Below, piece by piece: positions 15,812 through 25,483 of a stretch of 64,000 nucleotides of DNA (within the stretch, counting starts at the first letter, position 1; each line of letters starts with the position of its first letter). This stretch comes from Mycolicibacterium phlei (GTDB lineage Bacteria; Actinomycetota; Actinomycetes; Mycobacteriales; Mycobacteriaceae), in assembly GCF_001583415.1 (NCBI RefSeq), contig NZ_CP014475.1, positions 1,736,001-1,800,000 on the forward strand, written 5' to 3'. Made by a program: the position numbers and the translations under genes. The notes under the pieces are model-generated. The model made no database searches. It had not been told where the DNA came from and saw only the letters and a program-made list of their open reading frames with translations.

Positions 15812-16990
15812 GTGTCGACACCGTTGCCGCCGCTGGTCGAACCGGCGGCTGAACTCACCCGCGAGGAAGTCGCGCGCTACAGCCGTCACCTCATCATTCC
15901 GGACCTCGGGCTGGACGGGCAGAAGCGGCTGAAGAACGCCCGCGTGCTGGTCATCGGCGCCGGCGGGCTGGGCTCGCCGACGCTGCTGTACCTGGCCGCC
16001 GCCGGCGTGGGCACCATCGGGATCGTCGAGTACGACGTCGTCGACGAGTCGAACCTGCAGCGCCAGATCATCCACGGCCAGTCCGACATCGGTCGGTCCA
16101 AGGCCGAGAGCGCCCGCGACTCGATCCGCGAGGTCAACCCGCTGGTCACGGTCAACCTGCACGAGTTCCGTCTGGAACCCGACAACGCGGTCGAGCTGTT
16201 CAAGCAGTACGACCTGGTCCTCGACGGCACCGACAACTTCGCCACCCGCTACCTGGTCAACGACGCCGCCGTGCTGGCGGGCAAGCCGTACGTGTGGGGC
16301 TCGATCTTCCGCTTCGAGGGCCAGGTGTCGGTGTTCTGGGAGGACGCCCCCAACGGTCTCGGTCTCAACTACCGCGACCTGTACCCGGAGCCGCCGCCAC
16401 CGGGGATGGTGCCGTCGTGCGCCGAGGGTGGCGTGCTCGGCATCCTGTGCGCCTCGATCGCCTCGATCATGGGCACCGAGGCCATCAAGCTGATCACCGG
16501 TATCGGGGAGACGCTGCTGGGCCGGCTGATGGTCTACGACGCGCTGGACATGACCTACCGGACGATCAAGATCCGCAAGGACCCGTCGACCCCGAAGATC
16601 ACCGAACTGATCGACTACGAGGAGTTCTGCGGCGTCGTCTCCGATGCCGCCGCCGCGGCCGCCGCCGATTCGACGATCACCCCGCTCGAGCTCAAGGAGA
16701 TGCTCGACTCGGGCAAGCCGATCGCGTTGATCGACGTCCGCGAACGCGTCGAGTGGGACATCAACCACATCGACGGCGCCGAGCTGATTCCCAAGGGCGC
16801 CTTCGAGTCCGGTGAGGCCCTGGCCAAGCTGCCGACCGACCGCACCCCGGTGTTCTACTGCAAGACCGGGGTCCGTTCGGCGGAGGTGCTGGCCATCGCG
16901 AAACGCGCCGGGTTCTCCGACGCGATGCACCTGCAGGGCGGAATCGTCGCCTGGGGCAAGCAACTCGACCCCGACATGGTGATGTACTAA
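15812..16990 (+). CDS. moeZ: MoeZ: MoeB-rhodanese fusion sulfur-carrier activating enzyme
   Basis: A 392-residue two-domain protein. The N-terminal E1-like adenylation domain (about 15-275) has GAGGLGSPTLLYLAAAG, the DNFATRYLVNDA segment and CAEGGVLGILCA; the C-terminal rhodanese domain (about 295-390) has the active-site loop YCKTGVRS with Cys350. It adenylates and sulfurates small carriers such as MoaD and CysO, feeding molybdopterin and cysteine synthesis. No zinc-type CxxC pair is present, unlike E. coli MoeB. GTG 15812 has AGGAG 6 nt upstream. A SigH-type promoter precedes it. Corresponds to Rv3206c. Confidence 0.95.
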   Translation: MSTPLPPLVEPAAELTREEVARYSRHLIIPDLGLDGQKRLKNARVLVIGAGGLGSPTLLYLAAAGVGTIGIVEYDVVDESNLQRQIIHGQSDIGRSKAESARDSIREVNPLVTVNLHEFRLEPDNAVELFKQYDLVLDGTDNFATRYLVNDAAVLAGKPYVWGSIFRFEGQVSVFWEDAPNGLGLNYRDLYPEPPPPGMVPSCAEGGVLGILCASIASIMGTEAIKLITGIGETLLGRLMVYDALDMTYRTIKIRKDPSTPKITELIDYEEFCGVVSDAAAAAAADSTITPLELKEMLDSGKPIALIDVRERVEWDINHIDGAELIPKGAFESGEALAKLPTDRTPVFYCKTGVRSAEVLAIAKRAGFSDAMHLQGGIVAWGKQLDPDMVMY

Positions 16991-17014
16991 CGGCTGGTTT
17001 GCCGCGGCGCAGCT

Positions 17015-17020
17015 TAGGCT
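17015..17020 (+). promoter_or_regulatory. -10 element of a leaderless transcript
   Basis: TAGGCT ends 6 nt before GTG 17027, the same geometry as at 5210-5222. This favours 17027 over GTG 17024 as the start of the following gene. Confidence 0.55.
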
Positions 17021-17026
17021 GAGGTG

Positions 17027-17881
17027 GTGACAGTCGAACGGCCACCGGATCATGTGCTGGCAGCGTTCGGCCTCACCGGCGTCACGCCGGTCCAGCTCGG
17101 TGAGGGCTGGGAAGGGGGCTGGCGCTGCGGGGAAGTCGTGCTCTCGATGGTGGCCGACCACGCCCGCGCCGCCTGGTCGGCCAAGGTACGCGAGACGCTG
17201 TTCGTCGACGGGGTGCGGCTGGCCCGGCCGGTGCGCTCGACCGACGGACGTTACGTGGTCGCCGGTTGGCGCGCCGACACGTACGTCTCCGGCACCCCCG
17301 AACCCCGCCACGACGAGGTGATCTCGGCGGCCGTGCGCCTGCACGAGGCCACCGCCAAGCTGGAGAGGCCGCGGTTCCTGACCCAACCGCCGGTCGCGCC
17401 GTGGTCCGACGTCGACGTGTTCATCGCCGCCGACCGGGCCGCCTGGGAGGAACGGCCGCTGCACTCGCTGCCGCCCGGGGCCAAGGTCTCACCGGGCTCC
17501 GCCGACGGCGAGCGTTCCATCGAACTGCTCAACCAGCTCGCCACACTGCGCAAGCCGACCAAGAGCCCCAGCCAGTTGGTGCACGGGGATCTCTACGGCA
17601 CAGTGCTTTTCGCGGGCACCGCGGCGCCCGGTATCACCGACATCATCCCGTACTGGCGGCCCGCGTCATGGGCGGCCGGGGTGGTCGTGGTCGATGCGCT
17701 GTCGTGGGGTGAAGCCGACGACGGCCTGATCGAGCGCTGGGCCTCGCTGCCGGAGTGGCCGCAGATGTTGTTGCGTGCCTTGATGTTCCGTCTCGCGGTG
17801 CACGCGCTGCATCCGCGGTCGACGGCCGCGGCGTTCCCGGGCCTGGCCCGCACCGCGGCGCTGGTGCGCCTGACGCTGTAG
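17027..17881 (+). CDS. TIGR02569-type phosphotransferase-like protein (Rv3205c-like)
   Basis: A 284-residue actinobacterial protein related to the aminoglycoside/choline kinase fold: LVHGDLYGTVLF resembles the catalytic loop and ITDIIPYWRPASW sits where the metal-binding DFG-like aspartate would be, but the usual HGDxxxxN asparagine is replaced by Val. It may therefore be a degenerate or specialised kinase; the substrate is unknown. GTG 17027 (VTVERPP) is chosen because of the leaderless promoter; GTG 17024 adds one residue. It converges on the alkyltransferase-like gene; a small CGGTCG-CAA-CGACCG hairpin at 17924-17938 lies in the gap. Confidence 0.78.
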   Translation: MTVERPPDHVLAAFGLTGVTPVQLGEGWEGGWRCGEVVLSMVADHARAAWSAKVRETLFVDGVRLARPVRSTDGRYVVAGWRADTYVSGTPEPRHDEVISAAVRLHEATAKLERPRFLTQPPVAPWSDVDVFIAADRAAWEERPLHSLPPGAKVSPGSADGERSIELLNQLATLRKPTKSPSQLVHGDLYGTVLFAGTAAPGITDIIPYWRPASWAAGVVVVDALSWGEADDGLIERWASLPEWPQMLLRALMFRLAVHALHPRSTAAAFPGLARTAALVRLTL

Positions 17882-17968
17882 CCCAGCGGCCCGCCGAACT
17901 CTGCGTACAGGGTTGTGAATCGTCGGTCGCAACGACCGTCAATGCAATAACGAGCCGTCGCGAACGCG

Positions 17969-18265
17969 TCAGAACGAATGGCGCACCTCGCGCAGCGGGA
18001 TCCGGCCGTCCTCGGCGAGCACCCCCTCGGCGCGCAGCAGGTCGAGTTGGCGGGTGCTCAGATGCGGGGCGGGCCGCCCCGACGCCCGGATCACCCGGTG
18101 CCACGGCAGATCCGACGAGTCCGTGCGCATGATCCAGCCGACGATGCGCGGGCTGGACAGTCCGGCCGCCTCGGCGATGTCGCCGTAGGTGGCGACCCGG
18201 CCCGGCGGAATCGACGCGACCAGCGCGCGCACCGTCTCGACCTGCTCGCCGGTGACCGGGGGCAT
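17969..18265 (-). CDS. Alkyltransferase-like protein (ATL)
   Basis: A 98-residue protein with the DNA-binding domain of O6-alkylguanine-DNA alkyltransferase. The helix-turn-helix region (IPPGRVATYGDIAEAAGLSS) and IVGWIMRTD are clear, but the acceptor motif PCHRV reads PWHRV: tryptophan replaces the catalytic cysteine. It therefore cannot transfer alkyl groups and should act as an ATL that flags O6-alkylguanine for nucleotide excision repair. It lies 3 nt downstream of the lipV-like gene, in the same direction. Corresponds to Rv3204. Confidence 0.9.
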   Translation of the reverse strand: MPPVTGEQVETVRALVASIPPGRVATYGDIAEAAGLSSPRIVGWIMRTDSSDLPWHRVIRASGRPAPHLSTRQLDLLRAEGVLAEDGRIPLREVRHSF

Positions 18266-18268
18266 CGT

Positions 18269-19063
18269 CTAGAACTGCTCCCGGATCAGCGCCGCCGTCT
18301 GCTCGGGCAGCGCCTGGGCCACCATGTGGTCGCAGTCCCACTCCAGCAGCCGGAAGTCGTCGCTGAGGTGCCCGGCCAGTTCCGCGATCAGCTCATCGGA
18401 CGCGTACGGCGGCACGGTCCTGGTGGCGCGCACCAGCGTCGTGGGAATTCCCTTGGGCGGCAACACCGCCGGCCGCGCCAACTCGCTCCAGTACGACAGC
18501 GCCGCCGGGATGCTGATCCGCCAGCCGACCCGGCCGTTGGGCAGGTCGATGAGGTGCTCGTCGAGTTCGCGGTCCAGTTCGGCGGGCTCCACCTCACCCC
18601 AGGAGCCGTTGGCCTTCTCGGCGCGCGCCTCGGCGCGGTCGGTGTAGTCGGGGGAGGCGAACATGTCGTCGGCGATCTGGCGCATCCACTCGCCGTCCAG
18701 CCCGACCGCCGGATCCAGCAGTACCAGCCGCGACACCAGGTCCGGTCGGTCGGCGGCCAGCCGCAGCGCCAGCGCCCCGCCGAACGAGTGGCCGACCACC
18801 ACGACGGGCCCCTCGCCGTCCACCACGGCGGCCAGCGCCGCCACGTTCGCGTCGATCGTCCACGGCGCCACCCACGACGAGTGCCCGTGTCCGATCAAGT
18901 CCGGTGCGACGATCGCGATTTCGGGCAGGTGGCGATCGGCCAGCGTCTGCCAGCGCTGCCCGTGGCCGGTCAGCCCGTGGATGGCCAGCACCTGGGCCGG
19001 GCCGGCGGGACCGAAGCGGTGCACGTTGAGGTGTTGGGTCACATCTGGTGATGCTGCCAGCAT
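18269..19063 (-). CDS. lipV: Alpha/beta hydrolase (LipV-like)
   Basis: A 264-residue alpha/beta hydrolase. The oxyanion segment AIHGLTGHG, nucleophile elbow VVGHSFGG and the terminal His in DCDHMVAQ are all present, so it should be an active esterase or lipase. It matches M. tuberculosis LipV (Rv3203), whose annotated start lies further downstream. An in-frame GTG at 19042 is an alternative start. It is divergent from adnA and probably co-transcribed with the ATL gene. Confidence 0.85.
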   Translation of the reverse strand: MLAASPDVTQHLNVHRFGPAGPAQVLAIHGLTGHGQRWQTLADRHLPEIAIVAPDLIGHGHSSWVAPWTIDANVAALAAVVDGEGPVVVVGHSFGGALALRLAADRPDLVSRLVLLDPAVGLDGEWMRQIADDMFASPDYTDRAEARAEKANGSWGEVEPAELDRELDEHLIDLPNGRVGWRISIPAALSYWSELARPAVLPPKGIPTTLVRATRTVPPYASDELIAELAGHLSDDFRLLEWDCDHMVAQALPEQTAALIREQF

Positions 19064-19106
19064 CCGGCGCCGTCCACTTGTCAGACCCCCGTGATGTCAT
19101 GCATGC

Positions 19107-22100
19107 ATGTCCGCACCGCAGACCGATCTCACCCCCGCCGCGCTCACCGAGCCCGGCGTCCGTGGCGTCGTGCGCCTGCTCGGCGGCGCGGGCAGCGGTA
19201 AGAGCACCCTGCTGGTCGACACCGCGGTCGCGCACATCGCCGCCGGCCTGGACCCGGAATCGGTTCTGCTGCTGACGGGCTCGGCCCGGCTCGGCTCCGA
19301 GGCCCGCGCCCGCATCACGGCGGCGCTGCTGCGGGCGGGCGGGCGCACCGTGGTCCGCGAGCCGCTGGTGCGCACCGTGCACTCCTACGCGTTCGCGGTG
19401 CTGCGGCTGGCCGCCCAGCGCAACGGCGACCCGCCGCCGCGGCTGATCACCGGCGCCGAACAGGACGGCATCATCCGCGAACTGCTCGCCGGTGACCTCG
19501 AGGACGGCGACCGCTCGCCGGTGGCCTGGCCTGCGCATCTGCGGCCCGCGCTGAGCACCGTTGGGTTCGCCACCGAGCTGCGCGACCTGCTGGCCCGCTG
19601 CACCGAGCGCGGGGTGGATCCGGTTGCGCTGCAGCGCATCGGCCGCCGCGCCGGCCGGCCCGAGTGGGTGGCCGCAGGCCGGTTCGCCCAGGCCTACGAG
19701 CAGATCATGCTGCTGCGCTCGGCGGTCGGCATGGCCGCCCCGCAGGCCAGCATCCCCGCGCTGGGGGCGGCCGAACTCGTCGGCGCCGCGCTGGAGGCGC
19801 TGGCCGCCGACCCGGACCTGCTCGCCGGTGAGCACGCCCGGATCAAGCTGTTGCTGGTCGACGACGCGCAGAACCTCGACCCGCAGGCGGCGCGGCTGGT
19901 GCGGGTGCTCGCGCGCGGCGCCGACCTCACCGTGCTGGCCGGCGACCCGAACCAGGCGGTCTTCGGATACCGCGGCGCCGATCCGGCCTTGCTGCGCGGT
20001 GACGAGCCGGCGGTCACGCTCACCGCGTCGCACCGCTGCGCCCCCGCGATCGCCGACGCGATCAGCGCGGTCGCGCGCCGCCTGCCCCGCAACGACGACG
20101 GGCGCGTGCTCACCGGCACGGACGGCCAGCCCGGGTCGCTGAGCGTGCGGGTGGCAGCGTCCCCGCACGCCGAGTCCGCGATGATCGCCGACGCGCTGCG
20201 CCGCGCCCATCTCGTCGACGGGCTGGCGTGGTCGCAGATGGCGGTGATCGTGCGGTCGGTGCCGCGGCTGGGTGCCGGGCTGGCCCGCACCCTGGCTGCC
20301 GCCGGGGTGCCGGTGGACACGCCGACGCCGACGACGCCGCTGGCCCAACAGCCGGCCGTGCAGGCGCTGCTGACCGTGCTGGCCGCCACCGCGCAGGGGC
20401 TGGACGCCGAGCGGGCGACCGCGCTGGTGACCGGTCCGATCGGGCGGGTCGACCCGGTGTCGCTGCGCCAGCTGCGCCGGGCGCTGCGCCGCGCCGACAC
20501 CGCGCAGCCGCGCCGCACCTTCGACGAGCTGCTCATCGAGGCGCTCGAGAACGGCACCGACGGGTTGCCGGAGAACCTGGCCCGCCCGCTCGAGCGGGTG
20601 CGCAAGGTGCTGGCGGCCGCCAGGCGCAGCGCCGAGGACGGCGCCGACCCGCGCTACACGCTGTGGCAGGCCTGGCACCGCTCGGGCCTGCAGCGGCGCT
20701 GGCTGGCCGCCAGTGAGCGCGGCGGACCGGCGGGGGTGCAGGCCGACCGCGACCTCGACGCGGTCACCACGCTGTTCGACGTCGCCGAGCAGTACGTCAC
20801 CCGCACCGCGGGCGCCTCGCTGCGCGGGCTCATCGACCACGTCGCCGCGCTGGGCACCCCGGCCCGCGAGGAGCGCGCCGACGCCGACGCCGTCACCGTG
20901 CTCAGCGCGCACGCCGCACTGGGCCGCCAGTGGGAGTTCGTCGTCCTGGCCGGGCTGCAGGAAGGACTGTGGCCCAACACGATTCCGCGCGGCGGCGTGC
21001 TGGCCACCCAGCAGCTGGTCGACATCCTCGACGGGGTCACCGACGGCACCGGGCAGGGCGTGTCGACCAGGGCGCCGGTGCTGGCCGACGAGCGGCGGCT
21101 GTTGATCGCCGCGATGGGCCGGGCCCGCAGCCGGCTGCTGGTCACCGCGGTCGACAGCGACAGCGGCGACGAGTCGATGCTGCCGTCGGCGTTCTTCTAC
21201 GAACTCGCCGCCACCGCCGGAGACTCCGACGCCGACCTCACCGCACCGGTCGAGGCGCCGCGGGTGCTGTCCCCGGCGGCGGTGGTCGGGCGGCTGCGTT
21301 CGGTGGTGTGCGCCCCCGACGGTGCGGTTGATGACGCGCAACGCGCCTGTGCGGCAGTGCAACTGGCGCGGCTGGCGGAGGCGGGTGTGCCGGGCGCCGA
21401 CCCGGCGCAGTGGCAGACGCTGACCCCGTTGTCCACCGAGGACCCGCTGTGGGACGGCGACGACCACACCGTGACCCTGTCGCCGTCGACGCTGCAGATG
21501 CTCACCGACTGCCCGCTGCGCTGGCTCTTGGAACGCCACGGCGGCGACGACGGCCGCGACGTGCGCTCGGCGGTCGGCTCACTGATCCACGAGCTGGTCT
21601 CCGACCCGGACCGCACCGAGAGCCAGATGCTCAACGAGCTCGAAAAGGTCTGGTCCAGGCTGCCGTTCGAGTCCCGGTGGTACGCCGACAACGAACTCAC
21701 CCGCCACAAGACCATGCTGGCCACGTTCGCCGAGTGGCGGGACCGCACCCGCGGTCAGCTCACCGAGGTGGGCACCGAGATCGACGTCGACGGGGTCATC
21801 GGTGGAGATGCTGACGAGGGCCCGCAGGTGCGGGTGCGCGGCCGGATCGACCGGCTCGAACGCGACCGCGACGGCCGGCTCGTCGTGGTCGACCTCAAGA
21901 CCGGCAAGAGCCCGGTCACCAAGGACGACGCACAGTGTCACGCCCAGCTGGCGATGTATCAGTTGGCGATCGCCGAAGGGCTGCTCGGCGACGGGGACAC
22001 CCCCGGCGGCGGCCGGCTGGTCTACCTCGGCAAGACGTCCCGCGGCGGAGCCACCGAGCGGGAGCAGAACCCGCTGACGCCGGAGGCGCAGGCCGAGTGG

Positions 22101-22232
22101 CGCGAGACCGTGCAGCGCGCGGCCGCCGCGACCCGGGGCCCGGAGTTCGTCGCCCGGATCAACGACGGATGCGCGCACTGCCCGGTACGCAGGATGTGCC
22201 CGGCGCAGGCCGCGAAGGGAGGATGCTCGTGA
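19107..22232 (+). CDS. adnA: AdnA subunit of the AdnAB helicase-nuclease
   Basis: A 1041-residue subunit of the mycobacterial double-strand-break resection motor-nuclease. The N-terminal UvrD-like motor has Walker A GGAGSGKSTLL near residue 26, DDAQNLDPQAARLV (Walker B) and GDPNQAVFGYRG. The C-terminal RecB-type nuclease has VVDLKTGKSP and an iron-sulfur cysteine set (DCPLRW, then CAHCPVRRMC near the end). In AdnAB the AdnA motor is weak and AdnB drives unwinding. The stop overlaps adnB by 4 nt, coupling the two subunits. M. smegmatis AdnA is of nearly equal length. Corresponds to Rv3202c. Confidence 0.95.
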   Translation: MSAPQTDLTPAALTEPGVRGVVRLLGGAGSGKSTLLVDTAVAHIAAGLDPESVLLLTGSARLGSEARARITAALLRAGGRTVVREPLVRTVHSYAFAVLRLAAQRNGDPPPRLITGAEQDGIIRELLAGDLEDGDRSPVAWPAHLRPALSTVGFATELRDLLARCTERGVDPVALQRIGRRAGRPEWVAAGRFAQAYEQIMLLRSAVGMAAPQASIPALGAAELVGAALEALAADPDLLAGEHARIKLLLVDDAQNLDPQAARLVRVLARGADLTVLAGDPNQAVFGYRGADPALLRGDEPAVTLTASHRCAPAIADAISAVARRLPRNDDGRVLTGTDGQPGSLSVRVAASPHAESAMIADALRRAHLVDGLAWSQMAVIVRSVPRLGAGLARTLAAAGVPVDTPTPTTPLAQQPAVQALLTVLAATAQGLDAERATALVTGPIGRVDPVSLRQLRRALRRADTAQPRRTFDELLIEALENGTDGLPENLARPLERVRKVLAAARRSAEDGADPRYTLWQAWHRSGLQRRWLAASERGGPAGVQADRDLDAVTTLFDVAEQYVTRTAGASLRGLIDHVAALGTPAREERADADAVTVLSAHAALGRQWEFVVLAGLQEGLWPNTIPRGGVLATQQLVDILDGVTDGTGQGVSTRAPVLADERRLLIAAMGRARSRLLVTAVDSDSGDESMLPSAFFYELAATAGDSDADLTAPVEAPRVLSPAAVVGRLRSVVCAPDGAVDDAQRACAAVQLARLAEAGVPGADPAQWQTLTPLSTEDPLWDGDDHTVTLSPSTLQMLTDCPLRWLLERHGGDDGRDVRSAVGSLIHELVSDPDRTESQMLNELEKVWSRLPFESRWYADNELTRHKTMLATFAEWRDRTRGQLTEVGTEIDVDGVIGGDADEGPQVRVRGRIDRLERDRDGRLVVVDLKTGKSPVTKDDAQCHAQLAMYQLAIAEGLLGDGDTPGGGRLVYLGKTSRGGATEREQNPLTPEAQAEWRETVQRAAAATRGPEFVARINDGCAHCPVRRMCPAQAAKGGCS

Positions 22233-25200
22233 CCGCGCGGTACAGCCCCGCCGAGCTGGCGCAGGCGCTCGGCCTGCACACCCCCACCGACGAGCAGGCC
22301 GCCGTCATCGCCGCGCCGCCGGGTCCGCTGGTGGTCATCGCAGGCGCGGGGGCGGGCAAGACCGAGACCATGGCCGCGCGGGTGGTCTGGCTGGTCGCCA
22401 ACGGCTACGCCCGCCCCGGCGAGGTGCTCGGCCTGACGTTCACCCGCAAGGCCGCCGGCCAACTGCTGCGCCGCGTGCGCACCCGGCTCGCCCGACTGGC
22501 CGGCGCGGGCATCGCCCCGCAGGCCGCCGGTGTCACCGACGAGCCGCCGACCGTCAGCACCTACCACGCGTTCGCGGGCACCCTGCTTCGCGAGTTCGGG
22601 CTGCTGCTGCCGGTGGAGCCCGAGACCCGGCTGCTGAGCGAAACCGAGTTGTTCCAGTTGGCGTTTCGGGTCGTGTGCGAGCACCCGGCACTGGAGACCG
22701 ACAAGTCGCCGGCCGCCGTCACGAGGATGGTGACGCGGTTGGCCGGTCAGCTGGCCGAGCACCTCGTCGACACCGGGCAGCTGCGCGACACCCACGTCGA
22801 ACTCGAGCGGTTGATCCACACCCTGCCCGCCGGGCCCTACCAGCGTGACCGCGGCCCCAGCCAGTGGCTGTTGCGGCTGCTGGCCACCCAGACCGAACGC
22901 ACCGAGCTGGTCCCGCTGATCGACGCGCTGCACCAGCGGATGCGCGACGAGAAGGTGATGGACTTCGGCATGCAGATGTCGGCGGCCGCGCGGCTGGCCG
23001 AACGCTTCCCGCAGGTGGGGGAGGAACTGCGGCGCCGCTACCGGGTGGTGCTGCTCGACGAGTACCAGGACACCGGCCACGCCCAGCGCGTGCTGCTGTC
23101 GGCGCTGTTCGGCGGTGGCCGCGACGACGCGCTGGCGCTGACCGCCGTCGGCGACCCCATCCAGTCGATCTACGGGTGGCGAGGCGCCTCGGCGACCAAC
23201 CTGCCGCGGTTCACCACCGACTTCCCCCGCTCCGACGGCTCCCCGGCACCGACCCTGGAGCTGCGCACCAGCTGGCGCAACCCGCCGCGCGCGCTGCACC
23301 TGGCCAACGCGGTGTCCGCGCAGGCCCGCAAGCGGTCGGTCGCGGTGCGTTCGCTGCGGCCGCGTCCCGACGTCGAACCGGGCACCATCCGCTGTGCCCT
23401 GCTCAACGACGTTGCCGCCGAAAGCGACTGGATCGCCGACCACATCGCGGAGATCTACCACCGGGCGCGGCCCGAGGGCGTGCCCGCGCCGACGGCGGCG
23501 GTGCTGGTGCGCCGCAACGCCGACGCCGCGCCGATGGCCGACGCGCTGACCGCGCGCGGAGTGCCGGTCGAGGTGGTCGGGGTGGCCGGGCTGCTCGGTG
23601 TGCCGGAGGTCGCCGACGTGGTGGCGATGCTGCGGCTGATCGCCGACCCGACCGCGGGCAGCGCCGCCATGCGGGTGCTGACCGGACCGCGGTGGCGGCT
23701 GGGCAGCCGCGACATCGCCGCGCTGTGGCGGCGCGCCGTGCAGTTGGACGCCGGCAGCGACGACGGCGAGCCGGACGGCACCGACCGCATCGTGGCGCAG
23801 GCGGTGCCCGACGCCGACACCGCCACCCTCGCCGAGGCCATCACCGATCCCGGTGCGCCCGAAGCGTATTCGCCGGCCGGCTACGCCCGCATCGTCGCGC
23901 TTGGCCGCGAGCTCACCGCGCTGCGCGCCCACCTGTCGCACCCTCTGCCCGACCTGGTCGCCGAGGTCCGCCGCGCGATCGGCGTCGACACCGAGGCCCG
24001 CGCCCGCCGTCCGGTGGCCACCGGCTGGTCGGGCACCGAACACCTCGACGCGTTCGCCGACGTGGTCGCCGACTTCGCCGCCCGCTCCACCGCGGGGCTG
24101 CCGGAGTTCCTGGCCTACCTCGACGCGGCCGAGGAGGTCGAGGACGGGTTGGCGCCCGCCGAGACGACGGTCGCCAGCGACCGGGTGCAGATCCTGACCG
24201 TGCACGCCGCCAAGGGGCTGGAGTGGCAGGTGGTGGCGGTGCCGCACCTGAGCGGGCGGGTGTTCCCGTCGACCGGGACCGCGCGCTTCTGGCTGACCGA
24301 CGCCGGTGAGCTGCCGCCGCTGCTGCGCGGGGACCGCGCCACGCTGTCCGAACACGGTGTGCCGGTGCTCGACACCTCCGACGTCACCGACCGCAAGCAG
24401 TTGTCCGATGTGATCGACCGGCACAAGAAGAGCCTCGAACAGCGCCGAATCGACGAGGAACGCCGGCTGCTGTACGTGGCGCTCACCCGCGCCGAGGACA
24501 CCCTGCTGCTCAGCGGCCACCACTGGGGTCCCGCCGAGAGCAAGCCCCGCGGTCCGTCGGAGTTCCTCTGCGAGCTCAAGCAGATCATCGACGACTCGGC
24601 CGCCGCGGGCGACCCCTGCGGCGTCATCGAGCACTGGGCGCCCGCCCCCGCCGACGGTGCGCAGAACCCGTTGCGGGACAAGGTGATCGAAGCGGTGTGG
24701 CCGGTCGACCCGGCGGGCTCGCGGCAGACCGAGGTGGCCCGCGGAGCCGAGTTGGTGGCCGGCGCGCTGGCCGGGGAGATCGACGACGCCCCCGACGCCG
24801 AGGGGTGGGCCGAGGACGTCGACGCACTGCTGGCCGAACGCCGGCAGGACAGCGCACCGGCGCCGGTGCCGCTGCCCGCGCAGGTGTCGGTCAGCACCCT
24901 GGTCGAACTGCACCGCGACCCGGCGGCCGTCGCGCAGCGGCTGCGCCGTCGGCTGCCCACCCGACCCGACCCACATGCGTTGCTGGGCACCGCGTTTCAC
25001 GACTGGGTGCAACGGTTCTTCCACGCCGACCGGCTCTTCGACCTCGACGACCTGCCCGGTGCCGTCGACCACGACGCCGCCGTCGCCGAGGAACTCGCCG
25101 AACTGCAGGAAGCGTTCGCGGTGTCGACGTGGGCGTCACGCACCCCGATCGACGTCGAGGTGCCGTTCGACATGGTGATCGCCGGCCGGGTGGTGCGCGG

Positions 25201-25480
25201 CCGCATCGACGCGGTGTTCGCCGACGACGACGGGGGCGCCACCGTGGTGGACTGGAAGACCGGGGAGCCGCCGAGCACGCCGGAAGCCAAGCAGCACGCG
25301 GCGATTCAGCTCGCGGTGTACCGGATGGCGTGGGCGGCGCTGCGCGGCTGTGCGCTGGAGGATGTGCGGGCGGTGTTCCACTACGTGCGCACCGGCACCA
25401 CCGTCGTCCCCGATCAGCTGCCCGGGCCCGCCGAACTCGAGGCCCTGCTCACCGCCGCCGACGAACAGGAGGTGGCCTGA
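22229..25480 (+). CDS. adnB: AdnB subunit of the AdnAB helicase-nuclease
   Basis: A 1083-residue UvrD-family motor with a C-terminal RecB-type nuclease. Walker A is AGAGAGKTETM near residue 40; other motifs are [40 protein letters not shown] and YVALTRAEDTLL. The nuclease site includes RGRIDAVF and VVDWKTGEPP. It is the lead 3'-5' motor of the heterodimer. I chose GTG 22229 because GGGAGG at 22217-22222 is well placed for it and it overlaps the adnA stop; ATG 22223 would sit directly on that ribosome binding site. Corresponds to Rv3201c. Confidence 0.95.
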   Translation: MTARYSPAELAQALGLHTPTDEQAAVIAAPPGPLVVIAGAGAGKTETMAARVVWLVANGYARPGEVLGLTFTRKAAGQLLRRVRTRLARLAGAGIAPQAAGVTDEPPTVSTYHAFAGTLLREFGLLLPVEPETRLLSETELFQLAFRVVCEHPALETDKSPAAVTRMVTRLAGQLAEHLVDTGQLRDTHVELERLIHTLPAGPYQRDRGPSQWLLRLLATQTERTELVPLIDALHQRMRDEKVMDFGMQMSAAARLAERFPQVGEELRRRYRVVLLDEYQDTGHAQRVLLSALFGGGRDDALALTAVGDPIQSIYGWRGASATNLPRFTTDFPRSDGSPAPTLELRTSWRNPPRALHLANAVSAQARKRSVAVRSLRPRPDVEPGTIRCALLNDVAAESDWIADHIAEIYHRARPEGVPAPTAAVLVRRNADAAPMADALTARGVPVEVVGVAGLLGVPEVADVVAMLRLIADPTAGSAAMRVLTGPRWRLGSRDIAALWRRAVQLDAGSDDGEPDGTDRIVAQAVPDADTATLAEAITDPGAPEAYSPAGYARIVALGRELTALRAHLSHPLPDLVAEVRRAIGVDTEARARRPVATGWSGTEHLDAFADVVADFAARSTAGLPEFLAYLDAAEEVEDGLAPAETTVASDRVQILTVHAAKGLEWQVVAVPHLSGRVFPSTGTARFWLTDAGELPPLLRGDRATLSEHGVPVLDTSDVTDRKQLSDVIDRHKKSLEQRRIDEERRLLYVALTRAEDTLLLSGHHWGPAESKPRGPSEFLCELKQIIDDSAAAGDPCGVIEHWAPAPADGAQNPLRDKVIEAVWPVDPAGSRQTEVARGAELVAGALAGEIDDAPDAEGWAEDVDALLAERRQDSAPAPVPLPAQVSVSTLVELHRDPAAVAQRLRRRLPTRPDPHALLGTAFHDWVQRFFHADRLFDLDDLPGAVDHDAAVAEELAELQEAFAVSTWASRTPIDVEVPFDMVIAGRVVRGRIDAVFADDDGGATVVDWKTGEPPSTPEAKQHAAIQLAVYRMAWAALRGCALEDVRAVFHYVRTGTTVVPDQLPGPAELEALLTAADEQEVA

Positions 25481-25483
25481 AAC

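Noticed and set aside
18594..21539. A 981-residue open frame on the minus strand across adnA, and similar long antisense frames at 22022-25072 and 1387-3429
   Set aside because: They are rich in Arg, Gly, His and Gln runs without domain motifs and lie opposite clear genes; high-GC codon bias opens such frames by chance.
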